This document shows, piece after piece, positions 13,201 through 25,200 of a stretch of DNA of 64,000 nt. Where the stretch lies: assembly GCA_034509425.1 (NCBI GenBank), contig JAVTVJ010000118.1, positions 1,736,001 to 1,800,000 on the forward strand, given 5' to 3'. The position numbers were made by a program, and so were the translations under genes. The stretch is from Eopsaltria australis. Its lineage: Eukaryota; Chordata; Aves; Passeriformes; Petroicidae. Numbering within the stretch: position 1 is the stretch's first letter; each line of letters begins with the position of its first letter. Under the pieces are notes generated by a model, which saw nothing but the letters and a program-made list of their open reading frames with translations, did no database searches and had not been told where the DNA came from.

Positions 13201-16200
13201 ATCAAGAGTCCTGCTCAATAGCAGGAATAAGTAATCATTTCACGTCTTCTGATCTTTAAAAGGGAAATCCTGTCTTTATTAATTCTGAATGTGTCCTTTT
13301 TAATAAACTAAATTATGGAATTTTTCAGTGAGACCATTTGTCATAGGGATTATTTGATGAATTAAGTATGCCTGGGTTGTTTATTTAACAGCTCATTTAC
13401 CATTATAAAATAAGGCAGGTGAACCATACAAGTAAATGAATGTCTGATGTCCCCTTCTCACACCTCCAGTTTTACTTTCGTCAAATAAGTGATGGCTCGT
13501 ATGGCTATAAGTTCATAACAGGTCTTAATTACTATGAATTTCCTTTACTCTTCTGATATACTTTTAAATTTTTTTTGACTCTCACTGCTTACTTCTATGT
13601 TAATTTTGTTTTTGCAGTTTTCTTGTATTCTGTCATCAATTTTTGCCTACCCCAGACATTTAAAAAAACGTAGAAATTAGAAAATGGGATTAAAAAGTAG
13701 GAGTTGGTAAACAGCAAATTGGACTTTCAGAAGCTTTGTTGCAAAATCTTCATTGATTCACATTACTTGGGGCCAGGATATTGTATAGTGAGTCCACAGG
13801 AAGGATGTACATTAAATACTGGAAAAGATTCAATATTGAATCTTTTCTGAATATTCAAACTCTGACTGTCATGCGTCCTTGACTCTAGAGTCAGCACAAA
13901 GAAAACTGAAGGAGTATCATCTCAGATGATATTGACCAGGAATTGAACCAGAACAGTGAAATAAATCACAGGGACAGCTAATTGCTTTTTGACATTCTTA
14001 AAAAAACCCTATAGATTTCTACCACAGCATAATATATCATTATGCTTTAATTACGTTTATTCTAAGGAAGTGTTTATATCCCATGGTGTTAGATATCAAT
14101 ATTAGAATTTTGAAGAAAGATTCAATGTGTCAAAACATAATTCCATCATGTGAGAATTATCTGGCACCGAAAAAGTATTCTACGTTTCAGCCATACTGTT
14201 CTCTGGTGACTCTGCAAGGCCACTTGTATAACCTGAGCGTTTTACACTCTCTATGTATTTAAAGTAGTGAGTGACAGAAGGAAAACTGATTGTCTGGTAC
14301 ATTTTGATTAAGCTTTGTAATGTTTGTGACCTATCAACAATGCAGAATAATGGCAAACTAGATGCTAACCCATAATTTTTATTTCAGTAGAGTTTGAATT
14401 TCTAGAATTTACTAAAAGCCATATCAGTTATGGAAAGTCTTTGCCTGAATTTTCCTCAGTGTATTTAGAGTGTTTAATCCAGCTTGTGAATGCCTCATAA
14501 ATGCATGAGGTGAAGATAGTCTTTACCTTACTGAAGATAATCTTTACCTTAGAATATTTTAATTTTTTTTTTTAAATTCTAGATCCATCTGCTCCACCAG
14601 CTCCATCTAATATCAGGATTGCCAATATCAGTGCAAACAATGATGGGAGTGTAAATGCAATGATTACTTGGGATCTTCCAGAAGATCCTGATATCCCAGT
14701 GCACCACTACAAAGTCTTCTGGAGCTGGACGTACAGCAAATATGTAATCCCAGCAAAAAAAAAGAGAAGGAAGATTACTGATGGGGTAAGAAAGAAATCA
14801 GTAAATGGGACAGAAGAATGGTTTATTTCTGACATAAAACAGAGTGTAAGTATAAAATGTGTGATAAGTTGCAATACCAGTGGGCCTAATTTTTAATATC
14901 ACAAAGCCCATAAACTCAATCCTTTTCTTACGCTGAACTCAGGGAGAGAAGTAAACTTCTGCCTTAGAATACAGGTAAATACTGTAACATTTTTCAGGAA
15001 AAATGAGTGAAAAGTTAAATATTGTTAGTTCTCTAAATTTAGGCTTATTCAATTAGTGCTTCAAGTGTTTATTTTATTTAAAAAGCCTGATATTATCTGT
15101 CACATTGTTCTTTCACTACACAAGTAAAACTTGTGACACATCATAGAGAGTAATTGTTAAATAGTCAGTATAGGTCGAAGGGAAAACATACTCAAAACTC
15201 TTTAAATAAACTGCTGTACCAATGTTCTGGCAGTATTTCCATAGCAGCAAGTTCCTTTGAGTTTCTTGAATAATGTATTAAATATTGGTTTACTGGAAAG
15301 CTTTTTGTTATGACATGCTTAAGTATATTGCATATTATTTTAAAGCAATTAATAGAAATAATTCAATAGAAACAACAGAAATCAGTTGGACATAACTTGA
15401 TTCTCAGTGCTTTTGGTAGTGAGAATTTGGTCTCATGTCTGTGTTAACACTGTGTTTTGGCTCTGGCTGCACATTGCACTGTGATGAGTGACATTCAGGA
15501 GGTCACAATTCCCTCTCTGTCCCCCAGTCACCAAACCCTAACAGAAATAAAGGCAGTGAAGTCTGTGTGATGTAATCATGCAAGTCAATTTGCACAGAAA
15601 GGAAGGTTAATTCTTTATTGTCCTTTAAAAAAATAATTGTGGCAAGATAGGAGTAGGGTTGGACTGTGCTACGTGGAAAAGTTTGTGCTCCTCAAGAAAC
15701 CTGACATTGGGTAAAGATATTCAGGAAAGAGATTTCAGCCTAAAGATATCAGGGAGCTTTCTCTCTGCAAGCTGGTCCTTGAATCAGAAACCCCAGAGAA
15801 TTTTAAAATTGAGCTGAGTCCTTAATACCTTTGCTTAGAGTACTACCTACATACAAATAATATTAAAACAGATCCATTATAAAACATTTCAGTAAATGAG
15901 ACCAAGTTCTGACCTTGAATATAGGGTGTATTTTATAGACAAGACAGGCTCTTACGATATCTATCATTTACTCATGACTTTTTCTTTTGCAGCATGTCAT
16001 GAAACTGCACAGCAATACCAGTGAGATTCAGGACACCCCAGATGCTATTACTAATCAATGGTCATTTGACTATTGTAGCAACTCTTAGGCTAAAAATGGA
16101 AAATGCAGGAACATTAAAAAAACAAAAAAAGGAAAGGTGGAAAAATCTTAATTGTTAAAGATCACTGAAGATTATTTTTGTCCAGTTTTTACCTTTAGAT

Positions 16201-19200
16201 GTAGCCTAACCCAAATAATTTAATACTGATTTCCATATGAATTTATTCCAGGTAGACATTGAATTAGTTCGACTACAATATTGACACTGTTAATCAAGAG
16301 TTATAGTCAATATGTCAGCACTAAACAAGTTAAGATAATGAATATTAAATGCTTTTTAACAATCCCTTTTTAGCATCCTAAGTGTTAAATATGAGATGGT
16401 TACCTTGGTACATGTTTACCTTTTTTACTCTATACTGACTGTAAGACTTTAAAGGCCCAAGGATTTCTAATGAAAACATGGAGCAATATCTTCCACTTGG
16501 CATATGGACTAGAAGGATGTTTTAATAATTAAATCTAGACAAAATAAAATATAAGACTACTGAGAAGGCTGGACTCTTCTTTACAGTATCATGTGCCTTG
16601 CCTTAAAGTATGGGTTTTTGACTGGAGAATGATAAACCTGATTTGTTGTTTACCCATTTAAGACGATTCCATGACATTGGAAACTGATGTTTTTTTCTAT
16701 TCTATTTTCCATTCTTCCCAGGAAAAGTGTTCTTTCCAATGAGAAGGTATTTTTGGTTGGTGCTTTTTTTAAAATTTTTATTTTCAAGAGTTGAAACAAA
16801 TAGAATGTATTGACAAATGTATTAAATGTTGGACTTCAGCTATCTTCAGACTGGCTGTCTCTAGAAAAAAAGTTTTCAATTGCTTTACTTACAGAAATTG
16901 GAGAATAAAGTGCTTAAATTCCTTTTGTTAAAATGATTTTGGCGTAAGAGAAAAACCTTGTTATGTAGAAGAAAGCCCCCTTAGGTTTTGCCTAAACAAT
17001 AGGTTTGGAATTGCCAAGAAACTGCCAAAATTATGCAAACATCGAGTAGGTTAGTGTTTTTAAAATGACACAGAAAAACAGAGTCCAATTAAAGAAATCT
17101 TTTACAGAAAGGAAATTTTGATCTGAAATTTATATATGAGTTTCCTCTCTTCAAAAAAGTAGTGTGCCTAAGATAACAAGCCTGCTTTTAATGAAGGTCT
17201 GTGTTTCAGCAATATTAAAACTGCTTTGTATATTTATTCTATTATAGGCCCAAAATTATGTGGTCCTGGAGGGGCTCCAACCCAACAGCAACTACAATGT
17301 GGAGCTGCAGGCAGTAACACGTTGGGGTCAAATTCGCCTAAAAAGTGCTAAGGTTTCTCTCCATTTTAGCACAACTCAGGACATCAGGAATAATAGTGAG
17401 TAATGGTAGTCAAACACTTAAATGCTTTCTCTCTCCTTTATCTGGAATTTGAATGTTTTGTATAATGATTTCTCAAATTTTTAAAAATAATTTTCTTAAA
17501 GCGGGCTGTTCTGTAGCACAATGATCATCTCTTGGTCAAGCTGAGTAACTTTTTCACTTTAAAATTCTTACAAGAAAATTGCTGACAGTTTTTGCCAAAT
17601 TCTTTGACTTAGGATCTACTCACCTAAAATAAACGGTTGCAAAGAAAATGGAAACCTTTGCACAACTGTAGTGTTAATATTTTTTGGATGCAATACAGGT
17701 ATAAATACTGACTGTGTTTCTTAATGGATGGAATAAAACCATTTTTGTGTGTCTTAACTGTACAGTATTAACCTGCAATGTTTTTCAAAATCCTGGCTAT
17801 TTTTAGTAGCCTTTTAATTTGGATTCTTGGAACACAAAAGCTGGTGTCTACTGTAAATTGATATATAAAACATTGACTCTTCTTTTATGGAATCTAAAAC
17901 ATTGTCAAAATATTGCATGCATAGGACCCACATTCAAATTAAAATCTCAAGATGTTTAGATGCTAGGTTACATATTGTTAATGTCTTTAGAACCTCACAT
18001 GTTAAGTAATATAATTGCAAACTGTATCTGAATCTGGCAGAAAACCATGATTCTTAGCCTTGGTTAAATGCTATTTATACAATTACAGTACAATACTGAG
18101 TTACTGCCCCGATTGCTGATGGGTCTCTGATTTACAAATACAGCAAAATTCTGATAATAAGATGTTAAAGAATATGATTTTAATTATTCTGCCCTGACTC
18201 CATTTCTTTCTCTATTAATTTACATTCTTTCTTTAAAGTACACTCAAAGTTTAAACTTGTAGGCATTTTCATAACAGAACTGTAATTACTTTCAACCTCA
18301 CTAATCAACTGCTATTGTTGCCATATTCTGTTTGTATTGTAATGTATTTGTTAGCTCTAACAGACCTTCTTGGCTGTGGTTGCTTCACATATTAATGTAC
18401 CAAGAAGAAAAAATAAGCCTAAATATCCTTCTTTGTCCCATCTTAAACTAATCTTTACTACTTTTTTGGACCGTCTTCAGAGACAGCAGGTCAAGTTTTC
18501 ATGTCTTCCATTCACTGAGTCTTCGCTTCAAATCCCTAGGAGAATATAAGCTTGAATCTTCACAGTCTGTATATTAGGCATGTTTGGGTTAAATCCTCAG
18601 TGAAGTCGAATGCAAGTGAATATAGGAATTCTGCCTTTTTCTTATTGACCCTCCTAGATTGTACCTGCACTTTGTGTCATCCTCTAGAAAAGTAACCTAA
18701 TTTGCAGGACTGTAAATTATATCAAAATCTTCTTACATTTACGACATTAAGCTCTCCTTCCTTTTGTATATGTACACAGGAGATGTAATAGGGGAAAAAA
18801 TTGCAGTGGGAACTGGGTGTTTAATTCCAGACACTGAGCCATTGAGCTCCACTAGGAGCGTATCATTGGTGTTTATGAGAAATTTCACATTTTGCTGAGT
18901 CTGTTCCTAAGAATTTTTTGTGGTGTTTGCTACTTTTTTTTTTTTTTCTCCCCCCCTGCAAAGTTCACTAGATAAACAAGCAAAAATTCTTTTCCACACC
19001 CTCCTCCTGCCCAACTTCCTGCTCCTTTTGATAAAGTTTCTGTGAAGTTATGACTCTCAGTGCCATAAGGTATTTAGTTTTCAGTCCACTTGTCCTGACT
19101 GTCATGTCCGCACATGACATCACAGCTCTAAGAAAGAACATGTAGCTGAGTTTATATTCCATCAAAGAATCCTAGTGCTGGGGTTTAGCTGTCTAAGGTT

Positions 19201-22200
19201 GGTCTGTGTCCTGCTAAGTGGGAGAAAATTCTAGATGCCATTATGTACACCTAGCAAAAGAGAAAATGGGCAAGCTTTTGAGGTTCTTTCTCTCATTTTA
19301 TTATTAATATAGCTTTGTAAATGTTCCTATCTTGGGAGCAGGGATAAATAATCAACTGACCTTTGTCATGCTTGACTCTTGACATTAGGTCAGACCATTA
19401 TAATCTTTAAACATGATAGTAAATAAAGACTTTCCATATACCAAAAGTCTTGTAAAATGAAACTGAATAATTGAGATATGAGCATGCCATTTTTGGTACT
19501 GTTCCATTACTGTGAGAAGCCCTTTCACTGGTAGGGCTGTGTTAGCTCTCTTTGGCCTCACTAATATACTGTCTCTCTTGGTCTATATCAGCCCTGAGTT
19601 TGTGTTGGGAGAAGATCATCTTTGTTTCAGTTCTCCCTATTCAAAACGTTGGGTTTTTCAGAATCTGATGCAGGTCACATCTGAGTCATTGCTTATAAAT
19701 CCTCTACCAAATGGAGTTCATTCATGCTATACCTCACATGTGACTTTGGCTGTTTCATCATTTTCTGTCTACTCCAGTGGCACCTCTTTCTTCTCATTGT
19801 CACAACTAGATTTAAATTCCTTCCACAGTTTTTCTTGGATACCCTGCTCTCTCCTTGGTTGTTTCGCTTCAGAAAACAGACCATCAGTAGTTTGTGTGAA
19901 AGTCACGTCTAATTAGTACAGACTTTCTAATGCCTTGTGCTTTATTTTGCTTTACTGGGATGACCTTTTTGTACTAAAAGGTTCATTAATTGTTGTATTG
20001 TTTTTTAGGCTAGGGTAAAACTATACTGAGAACAATATCCTTGTAATCTCATATACCTCAAGAATTTTGACTGTTCAAATTATGAAAACCCATTTATTTA
20101 ATGAGCAGTATTTTCTTTTAAACTGCAAATCAGTTCCTGTACCAACTAAACACGTGTTTGTTTGAGAGTATTTCAGTAGTAAGTTTAGAGACAAATCTGA
20201 GCATCCCATCTCTTAAAGCTATGAGGTAAAGGATTGAAGATTCTTTGAACCTAAACCACTGATATCACACATTTTAATTGATAGAGCACTCTGCTGAGAG
20301 GTGTATTTAGGCCTTTTTGGATGTTTTTTTAAAAATGGCTAGATTATATCTTACATAGTAAAGCAAGTAAAAACTACTCCTGGAGGAGATGCAAATTCAT
20401 CTTCTATATCTCACTCAGGTTAGTTAGGTACAGAGCCAGTCCTGCTTGATGTACTTTTGAGAATACTCAGAAGCAGATGGAGAAATAAGAAAAAGAAGCA
20501 AAAAAGTTGCCTGGAATATTATCTAGGACATGACATTCATGGCTTGTCTTTATTTTGGGACTTCCATGGCCTTTGGGAAGTAATTCCAGAAGCAACATGC
20601 CAATTTTGCTTAAGTCCCAGTGTCAGATGCTCTGCTCTGTGTGGAATTAAGCTCTGATTTTTAGGTGTCTGGTCGTACAGTCAGAACAGAGATAGCCCAT
20701 ACCTCTCTGAAGTAATTTAGTCCTACAGACCTCTGTGAGCTTTGACCTCAGCCCTCTGGCGTTACATTTCCACACACTCAGAAATGCATTGCCTCACTAT
20801 ATTTGTGTGCTTCACTTCTGGGAAATGTAGCAAAATTCCTGCTTGATCTTTATATAGAAATATTCTAAATTGGTGTCCTGGTTTTTGTGGAAGTGGAGCA
20901 GACAGAATAGCAAAGCAGAGATTTAATAAAATTAAAATAATTTAAATTGAGGAATACCTAATAGATTTTAGTTTGTACTTCTCTCTATAACTTTTTGATT
21001 TCCATTTAGGTAGTAGTAACAGTATGGTTAGCTTGAGAAAGCATTTCCTTAAGTTTGGTAGTTTAATTTAAAACAAACAAAATGAAAAATTATACTATAT
21101 TCAGCAAAGGACTGAGAAAGTAAAATTTGGCCATAAAACAAGTGAGTTTCAGTTGAAGTTGCATATAAGGCAAAATGTTCAAGTTTATCTGTTACTCATG
21201 ACAATTACTGAAACCTGAATCTTTCCCTCTTTCTCTCAAGTATGTAGTTAATAATTCGCCACTTCCTTATTATTGGAAGTTTTTAATTAGTTTTAATTTA
21301 GGTGTAATACTCAATTAAATACAACTTTTTTTTTGTTTGTTTATAGTCTGATCCTCCTAATTGGATCAGAGAGATTTTCAAGTGTGCAACAAAAAGTGCA
21401 GTTTGAATGAACATTTCTTTCTTCCAACTGAAAATGTCTCTAAGTACTGTCAACCCTGCTAAATGTTGATAAATTGTTGCCGAACAAAATGCTTGATGAA
21501 GGACATCCAATTGCAGTTGCTTGTTGGAAGCAAGGCACACAGCACCAAGGGAATTGCTGAAAGAAAATTCCCCTCTTGCAGTTTCTTCCTAAGCATTCAC
21601 CATTCACTGTAGGGAGCAGGAAAGTGGGCAAGACAGATCTTTAATCTGACCACAGTGTTCTTATATAGCATGCCAGAGGACTGTATTTACTTTGATGTAG
21701 TAACAATATGTGGCAATCTGTGGGTTATGTTCAATGCTGTCCTTGGATTTTGTGCATATTCAAACATTGTACGAATATAAAGACTGTGAAGTATTACAGA
21801 GAACTACTGGTAGATACTGTGCCTGTTTAAAAAATCATTATGTTAATATTTCTTGTTCTTGTGGATATAAATACAGTCCATTGCCTTATTACTCTTCAGA
21901 ACATTTACAGAGCATTTCCCTGTAAAAACATACTTATCTTTTTCGGTCACTTTCTAAATTCTTTGGCTGAATTTCAAGCAGGTGATTTTTCAAACACTGT
22001 GGATAGTTAATTTTTTGTATTTATTTCATTCAGGTAAGAAACTGAAATAAGATCATTTGGATTAAAGATGCCATTATTTTCTAAATTTCAGAAAATTTAG
22101 CATACTCATTATACATCACTGTAGTTAACTAAATGGTTTCCTGACTGTTCTGTGCATTGCAGAGGAACGGACATCTGCTGGGAAACCACAGAAAGGACTG

Positions 22201-25200
22201 GCAGATACTTACCCAACCTTTCAAAGGAGGAAAACCACTCGTTTTCTTAAAATTGGAACTCCTTTCTATCAGGACAATCAACTTCAGGTCAAAGTCTACT
22301 GGAAGAAGACAGGTTAGTCAAATTTTGCTTTACTGTTTTTTCTAGGGAGGACTCTTATCGTCCATCTCAGCGTTGTAGATCATTAACAAAATATTATAAG
22401 TAATTAATAGTTGAATCCTACACCCATTCTTCCATCCCTTCATCTTCATATTAGAGGGAAACATTGTCTCTCCTCTTTGTGTTATGTCTGTGTATATGTC
22501 TTAGAGATGGAAATTACATGAATCAGCCATCCAAAAATCATAGTCTGTTATGTTGGGACACTGGATCTTCACAGAGCTGAGATAATTTTTACTTTGGTAG
22601 GAGTTACCTCTGTAAAGTTTTAAATAGCAGAATTTTGCATTACCTGCAAAAGCTCTGAGGAACATATGAATGTTTGGCTTTATGGTGAACTTTGTCAGTC
22701 ACCTTGATTTAGAACAAAATGGATAGTTGGTCACAACCAGAAAACATCTTCAAGTTAGTTTTCTGCTAGGCTGCATCCTTCTGGTTTTCAAAAAATCTAA
22801 CAACGATTTTATAGTTTAGCCCTCCAGTCAAAAGGAAAATGACATAAATTCTGAGTGTCTGTTTATATTCAGAAATCAATAAAGGGATTTTCCTTTCTTG
22901 TCCTCTAAGAGCATATAGGTTTCTCCAGCTTAGCCATAACAAGTTCATATGCTGTTATTTCAAAATGTACTCACATTTTTTAACTTGGAGCAATCTACAT
23001 GTGTATCAGTACCACTAAATTAAATCCATTCAATTTTTGTGCTTGAAATAAAGGGCTACAAAGTGGATAATCATGTTTTCTTCTTGAATTTTTCAAAGAA
23101 TTTCAGAAATATTTAAGTGCCTTTGGCTTTAGATGTGTGTGGCAACACCCTGAATGAGGACAGGCTATATAAATGTTCAATTATGCTATGTAACATGGGA
23201 ATATGTCACACTGGATATTGTGGATTGTGAGAGGTATCCTTTGCTTCTTATCCTTTCCCTGCCTTTTTGAATGGTTACCTTCCAGGCCCTGCTATGCCAA
23301 TTACTTTCAAATCCATCCTTATTCCTCCCTAAAACCTGCAAGCTTTGGTTCAGATGACTACATACACACATTGAATACTTGTCCCTGTCTTGACTATGCT
23401 AGGGGTTTTTTTCCAGCTTTCCACATTATATTTCATTTTGTGTTGCTTCATGGAAAGCTGGAACAATTTAAAGTTTAAATAAAAGTAATTGGGAATATCC
23501 AGTTTACCAAAAAATGTGGTTTTCATTATCCAAAGTGAGATTTATATATTCTGAGCTTGTTTGGGACTGATCACCTTAAACTTTAGCCTCTGCAAGTGAG
23601 ATGTCAACTCATTGTCCAAGCTCCTTTTATTGTTAGAAAAGAAAAGCAGGTGATTTCTGAAGCAATTCATCCCCCACAGCAGCAGAATAGCTCTCTGGAG
23701 ATGCCTCTCTTTACTGAGAGCAGAGGGGAGCCTAGACAGCTCATTTGTAGAAAGCTTAGAGATGCCTGATGTCTCTCTGTGAGCTGAAGTTCTATTCTTG
23801 GCAGTCTGTGTTGAGAAAATGAGGGACAGGATTCAAAGATGAGGAGACAATGATGTCTCCCACAGGCGTCAGACAGAGTTGTGCAACTCACAGTCTGCAG
23901 GCAAGATTCAGCCCAGTGGAACCATCAATCCTGCTGCAGCTGTTTTCCTGCCAACCTGCTGCCAGAAGAAAGATCATGTGTCCTGTGACCAAAATGCCAG
24001 CACCCCTACTGACATTCACCTTGTGAATAGTTTGCCAAAGTTAGTTATACTTAATGGAGGAAATATCCTGAGCAGAACAGCAATATTCTTGTTTCAACTC
24101 AGATATCTTGAACTAGGTGTCCACTATTTATAATGGCATTATAACAAAGCTGTTGAACTTAGAGGCATTGCACCATAGAAACCTGAATGTTTCCATCTAA
24201 ATCTGGAGCTGAGTCTCACCGTCTGCTACATACCTGGAGGTAATATTTGTATTAAAGGCTATAAATGTCTATAAAGAGAAATAAGGTAGTCATCATCCTT
24301 AGAACAACTCACAGTTTGGAAATAAGAGGATTTCAAGGTGGTATAATCTTCAGATTTGGAGAATGTCACAGACCTGTCAAAAATGGCACACCTTGTGCCA
24401 GGGGTGTACTTGCTGAGTTGCTGACTGTACAGCTGACTCATCTTGTGTGGTGCCTTGTGCATCCTTTTATATAAGGGGACACCCAGAAACCCATTTTGGT
24501 TCTGGGCTGGAGGCAAGTTCTCTGAGGGGCACTGGGGTGTTTAGGTACATGCCCCAGCCATGCAGTGGAAGATGCCTTCATTTTTCTTGCAGAACAAGCA
24601 GTGATAGCAAAGGTGTGTGAAGAGGGGCAGAATATGGCAGTTCATCACACTTTTTTTTTTTTTTTTTTTAAAGAAAATATCAGTGTTCTGAGTGACAGCA
24701 CATGCAGTAACTCAGCAGGAACCACTGCCTTGTGTGGAGCTAAAATATAGCCAATTACCTGCTCCTGAGAAGCCAGCAGCTTCTATCAGCCCTTGCAAGA
24801 GTTTGGAGATTATGTAGTGCATGGATGAGGTACTGTAAATTTGCTGGTGACAATTTACTGCAGAGCAGGTCTGTGTGACTGTGCGAGGAGCACGGCAGGA
24901 AAATCACATTGGCTGTGTCCCATCTTCCTGAAAAACAGCAGCTACTGAACCAGCTGTGCTGCGAACCATACCCACACATCTTTCACCTTTATGAACTGCA
25001 CTGTCTTAGGTTGTGTTTAGGGAGTTGTAGGAGGTAGTAGAGTGCAGCAATTATAATAGGAAATACTGAGAGAGACCTTACCTGAGCTGCTCAGTGGCAT
25101 GGCATCTATTTTTATTGCAGGTAGGCAATCAGAGTTCAAATAATTCCTGAAAAAAATGGTCCTGTTTGTCTCTTACATGGTGGGTGAACACAGAAGTCCC

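Larger units (their letters stand above)
5336..14582 (+). other. ANOS1: ANOS1 intron 6
   Basis: A 9.2 kb phase-1 intron, AT-rich throughout. It contains a small tgcagaaatattc tandem at 11148-11192, a G/T-rich strand-asymmetric patch at about 11250-11370, a diverged 46-bp tandem duplication at 13120-13211, a perfect 26-bp palindrome at 13822-13847, and a 21-bp imperfect duplication at 14512-14553. The exon 7 acceptor is preceded by a T tract at about 14562-14573. No exon or full-length transposon is recognisable. Confidence 0.78.

Noticed and set aside
14660..14896. Treating the 78-codon open frame as a stand-alone gene
   Set aside because: It starts inside exon 7 of ANOS1 and runs past the donor; only its first part is coding.
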